Shown piece after piece: positions 7,242-13,946 of a stretch of 15,420 nucleotides of DNA; position 1 is the stretch's first letter, and every line of letters begins with the position of its first letter. The notes under the pieces were generated by a model. The model did no database searches, was not told where the DNA came from, and saw nothing but the letters and a program-made list of their open reading frames with translations. This stretch comes from Nostoc sp. GT001. Lineage in GTDB: Bacteria > Cyanobacteriota > Cyanobacteriia > Cyanobacteriales > Nostocaceae. The stretch spans positions 6,284,750-6,300,169 of the forward strand of contig NZ_JAUDRJ010000003.1 of NCBI RefSeq assembly GCF_030382115.1, in the 5' to 3' direction. Position numbers and translations under genes: made by a program.

Positions 7242-8456
7242 ATGTATGATTTTGCGATTATCGGTGGGGGAATAGTTGGACTCTCGACAGCGTTGGCTTT
7301 AGGAAAACGCTATCCTAATGCCCGGATTTTAGTACTAGAAAAAGAGAGTCAATGGGCATTTCACCAAACTGGCAATAATAGCGGGGTAATTCATTCTGGT
7401 ATTTACTACAAGCCAGGGAGTTTCAAAGCTAAATTTTGTCGTGATGGTTCTCGTTCAATGGTAGAATTCTGCCAAGAGCATGGAATTGACCATGAAGTTT
7501 GTGGTAAGGTAATTGTTGCAACTGAAGAACAAGAACTACCACGCTTAGAAAATCTCTACCAACGCGGCTTAGACAATGGCATAGAAGTTCAGAGAATTAG
7601 CCCCGAAGAAGTCAAGGAAATTGAACCTCACGTCAGATGTGTAGGTGGCATTCGCGTATCCTCAACTGGTATTGTTAATTACAAGCAAGTTTGTTTAAAA
7701 TATGCCCAGCTAATTCAACAGCAGGGTGGAGATTTACAACTGAATACAAAAGTCCTGAAAATCTCTCCAAGTGGTAAAAATCAGGTATTGGAAACAAACA
7801 AAGGTAGCTTTGCAACCCGCTTTGTAATTAATTGTACTGGATTGCATAGCGATCGCACCGCCAAACTAGGGCAAGTTGAACCCCAAGCCAAAATTGTGCC
7901 ATTCCGGGGAGAATACTACGAACTCACCCCAGAAAAACGCCATTTAGTCAAAACACTAATCTATCCAGTTCCCAATCCAGATTTCCCCTTCCTGGGTGTC
8001 CACTTTACCCGGATGATTGATGGTAGCGTCCATGCAGGACCAAACGCGGTTTTATCCCTCAAACGCGAAGGTTACAAAAAAACCGACTTTGACTTACGAG
8101 ATTTTCTGGAAGTCATCACCTATCCCGGTTTCTGGAAGTTAGCAGCTAAACACGCTGATGAAGGCATTCAAGAAATCATTCGTTCTTTTAGCAAAGCAGC
8201 CTTCACCAAAAGTTTACAAAAACTAATTCCCGAAGTCCAAGCAGAAGACTTAGTTCCCACCCATGCAGGAGTCCGCGCTCAAGCCTTAATGAACGATGGC
8301 AAGCTTGTAGACGACTTTTTGATTGTTTCTGGTCAAAACTCCATTCATGTTTGCAATGCTCCTTCTCCGGCTGCTACATCTTCTCTAGAAATCGGCAAAG
8401 CGCTTGTGGCAGAAATTCCCCAACTTTCGCATCTAGAGAGTGTAGTTACTGCATAG
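7242..8456 (+). CDS. lhgO: L-2-hydroxyglutarate oxidase-like FAD-dependent oxidoreductase
   Basis: A 404-residue DAO-superfamily flavoprotein. The N-terminus has the dinucleotide-binding GGGIVG (8-13) with Glu33 ending the second strand, then the family block TGNNSGVIHSGIYYKPGS (43-60) with His51. Further in are FRGEYYEL and HAGPNAVL, and near the C-terminus GQNSIHVCNAPSPAATSSL. This set and length match LhgO (YgaF in E. coli), which oxidises L-2-hydroxyglutarate to 2-oxoglutarate, passing electrons to the respiratory chain, and is seen as a metabolite-repair enzyme. The ATG at 7242 gives the expected MYDFAIIGGG start; no strong ribosome binding site precedes it. Its place in a sugar cluster is odd. 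It may supply 2-oxoglutarate to the two oxygenases downstream, or oxidise a different 2-hydroxy acid. The family is secure, the exact substrate less so. Confidence 0.88.
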   Translation: MYDFAIIGGGIVGLSTALALGKRYPNARILVLEKESQWAFHQTGNNSGVIHSGIYYKPGSFKAKFCRDGSRSMVEFCQEHGIDHEVCGKVIVATEEQELPRLENLYQRGLDNGIEVQRISPEEVKEIEPHVRCVGGIRVSSTGIVNYKQVCLKYAQLIQQQGGDLQLNTKVLKISPSGKNQVLETNKGSFATRFVINCTGLHSDRTAKLGQVEPQAKIVPFRGEYYELTPEKRHLVKTLIYPVPNPDFPFLGVHFTRMIDGSVHAGPNAVLSLKREGYKKTDFDLRDFLEVITYPGFWKLAAKHADEGIQEIIRSFSKAAFTKSLQKLIPEVQAEDLVPTHAGVRAQALMNDGKLVDDFLIVSGQNSIHVCNAPSPAATSSLEIGKALVAEIPQLSHLESVVTA

Positions 8457-8500
8457 ATATCATAGTTATTACTTCCGGGCTGCTGAATAAAAGGATGAAT

Positions 8501-8556
8501 CTTGTATAGTGGGCATCTTTTCCAGCCTGGAAATACAAGAGACGGGTAAGATACCC
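8501..8556. repeat. Degenerate palindromic repeat
   Basis: Nested complementary arms are visible. Arms of 7 bp at 8519-8525 and 8527-8533 enclose a single C. CTTGTA at 8501-8506 pairs with 8534-8539. GGGTA/TACCC at 8544-8556 forms a small hairpin. The 9-mer at 8511-8519 pairs with 8548-8556 in eight of nine positions. This resembles the 'gggcatctt...aagatgccc' dispersed repeat that I recall from Nostoc-type spacers; copy number cannot be judged here. Confidence 0.55.
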
Positions 8557-8682
8557 ATCTCCCAAGAAAAAAGTGTAGTGCATCAATTAAGAACTGCTAT
8601 AGAGTCCTGCTACCCAATGCTCTAGTCGGCAACTATGTAATGATTGTTAGCCGTAGACATAGCGCTTCTGGTTTTAGTCCAA

Positions 8683-8768
8683 TGACCTAACCCCCAACCC
8701 CTTCCCTACAAGGGAATGGAAGATTCAAAGCCTCTCTCCTAAGAGGAGAGAGGTTTGGAGAGAGGTCA
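8683..8768. repeat. MITE-like palindromic repeat with TGACCT/AGGTCA ends
   Basis: An 86-base element starts TGACCT and ends AGGTCA. It contains a 6-bp hairpin TTCCCT-ACA-AGGGAA at 8702-8716 and a perfect 10-bp stem CCTCTCTCCT/AGGAGAGAGG at 8731-8753 with an AAG loop. The C-rich left and G-rich right halves are typical of small non-coding dispersed repeats in filamentous cyanobacteria. No transposase and no clear target-site duplication are seen. Confidence 0.65.
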
Positions 8769-8892
8769 AGTTATTGCATACCAACGAAAAATATAGCGGT
8801 TCCCTCTTAGATGCAACACCCTATAGGGCGAATATCTGTGCGTCCCTACTAAACGAAAAATTTAACTCATCAATACAAAGGAATTAACCACA

Positions 8893-9936
8893 ATGAAAAT
8901 ATTAGTAACTGGAACAGAAGGCTATTTAGGTTCGTTATTACCGCCTCTGTTAATCGAACGAGGACATGAAGTTATTGGTCTAGATACTGGCTTCTATAAA
9001 GTTGGTTGGCTGTACAACCCTAGTGGAGTCACACCCAAAACCCTTAACAAAGATATCCGCAACATCACCCCTGATGATTTGGAAGGTATTGAAGCCATAG
9101 TTCACATGGCGGAACTCTCCAACGACCCAGCCGGACAATTGGCACCTAATATTACCTACGAAATTAATCATGTAGGTTCAGTTCGTCTAGCTAGTCTGGC
9201 TAAGGCTATGGGTGTGCGTCGCTTCGTATATATGTCTTCGTGCAGTGTCTACGGTGTCGCTACCGCAGGTGATGTCACAGAAGAATCCGCAGTTAATCCC
9301 CAAACAGCCTACGCAGAATGTAAAACTCTCGTAGAAAGAGATGTCGCACCACTTGCTGACGATGACTTTTCTCCCACCTTTATGCGGAATGCGACAGCCT
9401 TTGGTGCTTCTCCCAGAATGCGCTTTGATATTGTTTTAAACAACTTAGCAGGGTTGGCATGGACTAGCAAAGAAATCAAAATGATTAGTGATGGCACACC
9501 TTGGCGGCCATTAGTCCACGCATTGGATATTTGCAAAGCAATAGTCTGCACCTTAGAAGCACCACGAGACATTGTACATAACCAAATCTTCAACGTGGGA
9601 GATACAGCAAATAACTATCGCGTTAAAGAAATCGCGGAAATTATTGCTGATGTTTTCCCCGATTGTAAATTGTCCTTTGGTAACAACGGCGCAGATAACC
9701 GCAGCTATCGCGTATCCTTCGAGAAAATCAACACAATCCTACCTGGATTTAAATGTGATTGGAATGCTCGACTTGGTGCCCAGCAGCTATTTGATTTATT
9801 CAGTCAAATACACATGGCTGAAGATACTTTCTTGTTTAGAGGATTTACTCGCTTAAAACAGCTAGAGTATCTAATTCGGACAGAGCAAATTGACAAAGAT
9901 TTCTTCTGGAATAAAAAAGTAGCTAAAGTCGCCTAG
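8893..9936 (+). CDS. Extended-SDR NAD-dependent sugar-nucleotide epimerase/dehydratase
   Basis: A 347-residue extended short-chain dehydrogenase. The Rossmann motif GTEGYLG (7-13) binds NAD(P). Asp31 ends the second strand, AELSNDPAG (73-81) follows, then SSCSVYG (115-121) and the catalytic Tyr140-x-x-x-Lys144. Substrate-binding parts RNATAFG, RPLVHALDI and FNVGD follow. This fits enzymes acting on nucleotide sugars (4-epimerase, 4-ketoreductase or 4,6-dehydratase chemistry); the LSNDPxG subgroup is frequent in polysaccharide loci. With rfbF upstream, a CDP-sugar is a sensible substrate, for example reduction or epimerisation at C4, but the exact reaction cannot be read from the sequence and I do not assign rfbG, rfbJ or galE. 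ATG at 8893 follows AAAGGA by 10 bases. The C-terminal 50 residues (TFLFRGFTRLKQLEYLI) are family-typical. Confidence 0.88.
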   Translation: MKILVTGTEGYLGSLLPPLLIERGHEVIGLDTGFYKVGWLYNPSGVTPKTLNKDIRNITPDDLEGIEAIVHMAELSNDPAGQLAPNITYEINHVGSVRLASLAKAMGVRRFVYMSSCSVYGVATAGDVTEESAVNPQTAYAECKTLVERDVAPLADDDFSPTFMRNATAFGASPRMRFDIVLNNLAGLAWTSKEIKMISDGTPWRPLVHALDICKAIVCTLEAPRDIVHNQIFNVGDTANNYRVKEIAEIIADVFPDCKLSFGNNGADNRSYRVSFEKINTILPGFKCDWNARLGAQQLFDLFSQIHMAEDTFLFRGFTRLKQLEYLIRTEQIDKDFFWNKKVAKVA

Positions 9937-9961
9937 CCGCAACGGAAAAAGAATCTAAGCT

Positions 9962-9987
9962 TCCGAATCAAATAGTATTGATTCGGA
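9962..9987. terminator. Perfect hairpin after the SDR gene
   Basis: A 10-bp perfect inverted repeat (9962-9971 with 9978-9987) surrounds the 6-base loop ATAGTA, 26 bases after the SDR stop and 168 bases before the glycosyltransferase start. The following bases CTTATTCC are not a strong T run, so it may be a weak terminator, an attenuating or RNA-stabilising hairpin, or a dyad operator. Confidence 0.45.
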
Positions 9988-10154
9988 CTTATTCCATCCA
10001 TCAAATTATTTGCAATCAGCGAGTTAAATTCTATGGCGCTCATCTCAGTATTAGGAAACGAGTTCGCCATCTGAAAGCTAAATAGATTGCCGTTGGGCTT
10101 CATCGCTATAGCTTGCAACCATTCATATATCAATTTATTAACTACTATTTTACC

Positions 10155-11162
10155 ATGCAGAAATTACTGACCATTGCTATACCGACTTATAATCGTGCTG
10201 AATTACTGGATAAACAGTTAGCATGGTTAGCTCAAGCTATCAAAGGTTTTGAAGATGATTGTGAAATTTTAGTTTCTGATAATTGTTCAACAGACAATAC
10301 TCAGGATGTGATTAAAAAATGGCAAATAATACTTAGCAGTATCCCATTTAAATCAAATAAAAATCCTCAAAATTTAGGCGTCGTCAAAAATATTATGTAT
10401 TGCCTAAATTCTACTACAACAAAATATGTTTGGACGATTGGTGATGATGACCCAATTCAAGATAGAGCCATTGCTTATGTGATTAGCAAACTTAAGCAAT
10501 ATGAAGATTTATCATTGTTGTTTCTCAACTTTTCCGGTCGGAACCAAATTACTGGTGAACCAGTTCATCCACCAACAATTGTTGGTAATCGCTGGTTTGA
10601 TATAGATAGTGAAGATGGTGATGGTGATGGGAAAGCTATATTTGAGCATTGTTTCTCAAAAAGTGTCGGTGCAGTCATTTTTCTGACTGCGACAATCTAC
10701 CGCACTGATTTAGTGAAACGCGCTCTACAAAATTGGCAAGATGCTGAGAATAATTGGATATCCTTAGCATATTTAGCCGGGTATTGTGCCTCTAATGGTC
10801 GTGTAATTGTCACGAAAGAGACTTATTTGGAATGTGTTGTGGGTGTGAGTTATTGGCAGAAAGAACCAAAATCTGCACTTTTAATGCAATACAAACACAT
10901 ACCCGAAGTAATTTTGAAATTGGAGCAGAGTGGATATTCTAAGCAGTTTTGTCGGCGGATGCTTTTGCAAAACGGTAAAGAAGTCAACTTGAAAGTTTTC
11001 TTAGGTGCTTTAAGAAGATGGCCTATGTCTGCCATTCAGACAGTAGTCCCATTTTTGGCTTTAGTCGGTTTATGTGCTTTTGACGTGATGATTTCTAAAG
11101 AATTTAGTTTAGCCGAATCAAGTGAAATACCTGCTCAAGAAATACGGAGCTATAAGCCATAA
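10155..11162 (+). CDS. Family 2 (GT-A) glycosyltransferase
   Basis: A 335-residue protein starting MQKLLTIAIPTYNRAELL, the usual beginning of GT2 enzymes. Asp42 in VSDNCSTDNT binds the nucleotide, and GDDDP with Asp97-Asp99 supplies the DxD metal/sugar-phosphate site. The domain covers about residues 5-230. A hydrophobic stretch at about 293-312 (TVVPFLALVGLCAFDVMI) may be a membrane anchor or amphipathic helix. Predicted role: transfer of a sugar from a nucleotide donor to a growing lipid-linked or surface glycan at the inner face of the plasma membrane. The frame extends 14 codons upstream to a TTG at 10113, but the ATG at 10155 places the conserved motif properly; neither has a good ribosome binding site. 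Donor and acceptor are unknown. Confidence 0.87.
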   Translation: MQKLLTIAIPTYNRAELLDKQLAWLAQAIKGFEDDCEILVSDNCSTDNTQDVIKKWQIILSSIPFKSNKNPQNLGVVKNIMYCLNSTTTKYVWTIGDDDPIQDRAIAYVISKLKQYEDLSLLFLNFSGRNQITGEPVHPPTIVGNRWFDIDSEDGDGDGKAIFEHCFSKSVGAVIFLTATIYRTDLVKRALQNWQDAENNWISLAYLAGYCASNGRVIVTKETYLECVVGVSYWQKEPKSALLMQYKHIPEVILKLEQSGYSKQFCRRMLLQNGKEVNLKVFLGALRRWPMSAIQTVVPFLALVGLCAFDVMISKEFSLAESSEIPAQEIRSYKP

Positions 11163-11212
11163 GCTACTAAATTACTGATAAATCGACATTGAAACTATAA
11201 AGAGTTTACCGC

Positions 11213-12055
11213 ATGTTTAATCTAATTAAACGCAAATTATCTACATTATCTGCTGACTTGGAATATTATGTAGCTCGTTGGAAGCATAGCAGAAATCTGC
11301 CAGCATTGGAAGGGTGCGATCGCAATATCCTGAAGACTCTTAAAAAAGACGGTGTTTATGTCACAACACTGGCAGATTTAGGCTTCAACTCTAGCTCCGA
11401 ACTGCTCAAAGCCGCTTACCAGCAATTGTCTCAGATGGAAAATCCCAACAACGACCATCTAGACGAAAAGCTGCCACAAATTTGCACAGTTACAGGTTTA
11501 CCAGAGTTTTATGCCTGGGCAATGGAGAAAAGACTTCTCAATCTGATCGAAAATTATATTGGTCTGCCTATTGCTTTTCATGGTGTACATTTACGTAAAG
11601 ATTTCCCTAGCAAACATCAGTTTGGCACACTGCTATGGCACAGCGATGCTGAAGACCGCCGCATTATCAAAATCTTTATTTACTTGAATGATGTAAAAGA
11701 AAAAACTGGGCCTTTTGAATACATTCCCCGCTCTTTAACTTCCTTGTTTAGTTGGAATTATATTCGGCTTTTCTACAAACTTTGGAAGTCAGGTTATATG
11801 GGTATCGATGATGAAGAAGTAAAACCAGTCATCCCCAAATCAGCTTGGAAATCCTGCCCAGGCCCAGCAGGTACAGTCATTATTGTAGATACGAAAAATG
11901 CTTTGCATCACGGCACAGTCCGCACAGAAGAACGCTCAACACTATTCTTTTGTTACACCGCCAACCCTCCTGAAAGACCAGAACTCTGCACCCAATACTG
12001 GGATGATACTTATCCCAGAGCAGAGTTAAGGCAGCAAGTCGAAAATAGCCGATAG
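11213..12055 (+). CDS. Phytanoyl-CoA dioxygenase (PhyH) family 2-oxoglutarate/Fe(II) oxygenase, copy 1
   Basis: A 280-residue protein of the PhyH type of non-heme iron oxygenases. The iron ligands are visible as His143-Ser-Asp145 in LLWHSDAEDRR and a distal His in ALHHGTVRTEER (His232/His233), with Arg241 in the position that usually holds 2-oxoglutarate. Conserved strands KIFIYLNDV, GPFEYIPRSL and AGTVIIVD lie between. Such enzymes hydroxylate a substrate while turning 2-oxoglutarate and O2 into succinate and CO2. In a sugar cluster the substrate may be a nucleotide sugar, a glycan or an attached acyl group, which is inference. AAAGAG lies 8 bases before the ATG. The next gene, 21 bases away, is a paralogue about 66% identical (185 of 280 aligned residues, counted by eye, no gaps needed). 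Confidence 0.88.
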   Translation: MFNLIKRKLSTLSADLEYYVARWKHSRNLPALEGCDRNILKTLKKDGVYVTTLADLGFNSSSELLKAAYQQLSQMENPNNDHLDEKLPQICTVTGLPEFYAWAMEKRLLNLIENYIGLPIAFHGVHLRKDFPSKHQFGTLLWHSDAEDRRIIKIFIYLNDVKEKTGPFEYIPRSLTSLFSWNYIRLFYKLWKSGYMGIDDEEVKPVIPKSAWKSCPGPAGTVIIVDTKNALHHGTVRTEERSTLFFCYTANPPERPELCTQYWDDTYPRAELRQQVENSR

Positions 12056-12076
12056 CGTACTAAAGGTAGTCATGCC

Positions 12077-12922
12077 ATGCTGATCAAGATTAAACGCAAA
12101 ATATCTTCATTGGGATCTGAGTTAGTTTACAGATTAGCACTTTTGAAACATGCTGCTAATTTACCTGCACTAGAAGCAAGCGATCGCAAAATTCTTGACG
12201 ATCTTAAATGTGATGGTATTCATATTACCACACTTGCTGAATTGGGATTCGATTCAACACCAGAATTGCTCAAGGCAGCTTATGGTTATTCGTCTCAAAT
12301 GGAATCTGGCAATCATGACGATTCAAAGGAAAAATTTCCCCAAGTTTACACAGTTACATATTTACCTGAATTTGCTACTTGGGGAAGCGAAAAAAGGCTC
12401 CTAAACATCATTGAAAACTACATTGGTCTGCCAATTATTTTTCATGGTGTACATCTCCGCAAAGATTTCCCTAACAGAAATCAGTTTGGTACACAACTAT
12501 GGCATAAAGATGCAGAAGACCGCCGGATGATCAAAATCATTATTTATTTAAATGATGTTGAAGAAAAGCACGGACCATTTGAATATATCCCAGCCTCTTT
12601 AACCTCTTTATTTAGATTAAACTATTACCGTACTTACTACAAGCTTTGGCAATCTGGTCATTTAGGCATCACCGATGAAGAGCTAAATGAAATTATCCCG
12701 AAAGAGGCTTGGAAATCTTGTACAGGATCAGCAGGGACAGTGATTATTGTCGATCCCAAAAAAGCCATACATCACGGTACATCACGCACAGAAGATAGGC
12801 TAACTCTATTCTCCTGCTACACTTCTACTTCTCCCGATCGTCCAGAAGTTTGTACTCAATATCGAGACAATACTTTTCCCCGACCAAAGTTAACTGAAAC
12901 AGTCAGTAATAGCGCCATCTAA
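12077..12922 (+). CDS. Phytanoyl-CoA dioxygenase (PhyH) family 2-oxoglutarate/Fe(II) oxygenase, copy 2
   Basis: A 281-residue tandem paralogue of the preceding gene, colinear along its full length. The facial triad is kept: His143-Lys-Asp145 in LWHKDAEDRR and distal His in AIHHGTSRTEDR, with Arg241. The central core (about residues 110-185, including ENYIGLPI and FHGVHLRKDFP) is nearly identical to copy 1, while the first 30 residues, residues 195-215 and the last 10 differ most. Both copies therefore look catalytically intact and may have different substrates or positions of attack, rather than one being a dead copy. The ATG at 12077 is preceded by AAAGGTAG with about 8 bases of spacing. The short 21-base gap points to co-transcription with copy 1. 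The hydroxylated substrate is unknown. Confidence 0.88.
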   Translation: MLIKIKRKISSLGSELVYRLALLKHAANLPALEASDRKILDDLKCDGIHITTLAELGFDSTPELLKAAYGYSSQMESGNHDDSKEKFPQVYTVTYLPEFATWGSEKRLLNIIENYIGLPIIFHGVHLRKDFPNRNQFGTQLWHKDAEDRRMIKIIIYLNDVEEKHGPFEYIPASLTSLFRLNYYRTYYKLWQSGHLGITDEELNEIIPKEAWKSCTGSAGTVIIVDPKKAIHHGTSRTEDRLTLFSCYTSTSPDRPEVCTQYRDNTFPRPKLTETVSNSAI

Positions 12923-13054
12923 TTCAGTTAAAGCAAGCTACTTGTTAATCTAAAAATAGGCTCAAGACTATTCTTAATGAGATTTATAACAAGTTAAGTT
13001 TTGAAATTTGCCAAGTTTTGTTGTCGTCAATATTCCTATCGAGGTTATTCATTC

Positions 13055-13600
13055 ATGATCTTCACTCAAACTGCCCTAAAAGACGCATTCATCATTGATT
13101 TAGAAGAAAAGCCAGACCACCGTGGTTTTTTCGCTCGGTCTTTCTGCGCTCAAGAATTTGCAGCACACGGATTAAAGCCGACAGTTGCCCAATGTAACCT
13201 GTCTTTTAATTACAAAAAAGGGACTATCCGGGGAATGCACTATCAAGTTCTGCCAGCAGCAGAAACAAAATTAATTCGCTGTACTAAAGGCGCAATCTAC
13301 GACGTAATTATTGATATGCGTCCTGAATCTCCCACTTTTCTATCACACATCGGTGTAGAGCTAACCCCAGAAAATCGCCGCGCTTTGTATGTTCCAGAAA
13401 TGTTTGCTCATGGCTATCAAGCGCTCACCGATGAAACTGAAGTTGTATATCAAGTGGGCGAATTTTACACCCCAGGATATGAAAGAGGTTTACGCTATGA
13501 CGATCCATTCTTTAACATTGATTGGCCTCTAGATGTGACTGAAATCTCCGAGAAAGATTTAAATTGGCCTTTGTTGAGAATGATGACTGTTGGCGTATAG
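13055..13600 (+). CDS. rfbC: dTDP-4-dehydrorhamnose 3,5-epimerase family protein (RmlC-like)
   Basis: A 181-residue cupin of the RmlC family, the normal length. Seen motifs: DHRGFFARSF (21-30), QCNLSFN, the active-site segment GTIRGMHYQ with catalytic-base His62, KLIRCTKGAIYDVIID, YVPEMFAHGYQAL (112-124), and Tyr138 in EFYTPGYERGLRYDDP in the place of the acid Tyr. RmlC inverts C3 and C5 of a dTDP-4-keto-6-deoxyhexose. Relatives act as 3-only or 5-only epimerases and on CDP- or GDP-sugars. Because the cluster begins with a cytidylyltransferase and has no rmlA, rmlB or rmlD nearby, the substrate may be a CDP-4-keto sugar. The ATG at 13055 has GAGG 10 bases upstream and starts the conserved fold; the frame runs 18 codons further upstream without family resemblance. 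Confidence 0.92.
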   Translation: MIFTQTALKDAFIIDLEEKPDHRGFFARSFCAQEFAAHGLKPTVAQCNLSFNYKKGTIRGMHYQVLPAAETKLIRCTKGAIYDVIIDMRPESPTFLSHIGVELTPENRRALYVPEMFAHGYQALTDETEVVYQVGEFYTPGYERGLRYDDPFFNIDWPLDVTEISEKDLNWPLLRMMTVGV

Positions 13601-13946
13601 ACTATTTCTCTGTGCCAGGTGTTTTCCACACAACACACTGGCTCCTCTGTATGAGGTAAGGTATTTCCAAAAAATATACCATTGCTATAGAGGCAGGGGG
13701 AGCAAGAGCAAATCATACCAAATAAAAGTTTGCCCAAGCTACAGAAATGCTGTGGAGCAAATTATCAAAAATCATAGCTGGAAAAACAGACTGCTGTTAT
13801 AGCATCTAGCAAACACCCAGTTAGTAGCTATCATTAATGATAATTCTTATGAAAATGTACTTAATGTTTAGCTGTAAAAAATTATTAAGTGCAAAATTAT
13901 CGAGAATTTGTAACACAACAAACAGTTCTAAAAAGGAGTTTAGTTC
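13601..13946. other. Spacer between rfbC and the SAF oxidoreductase gene
   Basis: No credible gene lies in these 346 bases. A weak GCCAG...CTGGC dyad just after the rfbC stop (about 13614-13642) could be terminator-like. A purine-rich remnant at 13693-13704 repeats 12 bases of the spacer after rfbF. A 14-bp palindrome lies at 13829-13842 and a strong Shine-Dalgarno AAGGAG at 13933-13938. The last gene may therefore have its own promoter. Confidence 0.55.
13829..13851. promoter_or_regulatory. 14-bp palindrome overlapping a Fur-box-like sequence
   Basis: TATCATTAATGATA at 13829-13842 is a perfect palindrome. The overlapping 19-mer at 13833-13851 agrees with the classical Fur consensus (GATAATGATAATCATTATC) in 14 of 19 positions by eye. 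It lies about 100 bases before the SAF gene, a fitting place for an operator. The DNA is AT-rich, so chance is a real alternative. Confidence 0.3.

Larger units (their letters stand above)
8457..8892. other. Repeat-filled spacer between lhgO and the SDR gene
   Basis: This 436-base spacer has no credible gene. It holds two palindromic repeat-like elements, listed separately (8501-8556 and 8683-8768), and unassigned sequence between and after them, including a short stretch at 8822-8852 resembling the 'cgtccctac' repeats common between cyanobacterial genes. AAAGGA at 8877-8882, 10 bases before the next ATG, is the ribosome binding site of the SDR gene. Confidence 0.65.

Noticed and set aside
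8683..8768. CRISPR array or riboswitch in the C/G-rich palindromic segment
   Set aside because: There are no regularly spaced direct repeats with spacers, and the pattern is a single palindromic dispersed repeat.
13001..13054. 18-codon upstream extension of rfbC
   Set aside because: The conserved RmlC fold begins at the ATG at 13055, which has its own GAGG; the upstream start has no support.
13590..13802. 70-codon frame after rfbC
   Set aside because: Overlaps the rfbC end, crosses repeat-like DNA and its product has no family features.
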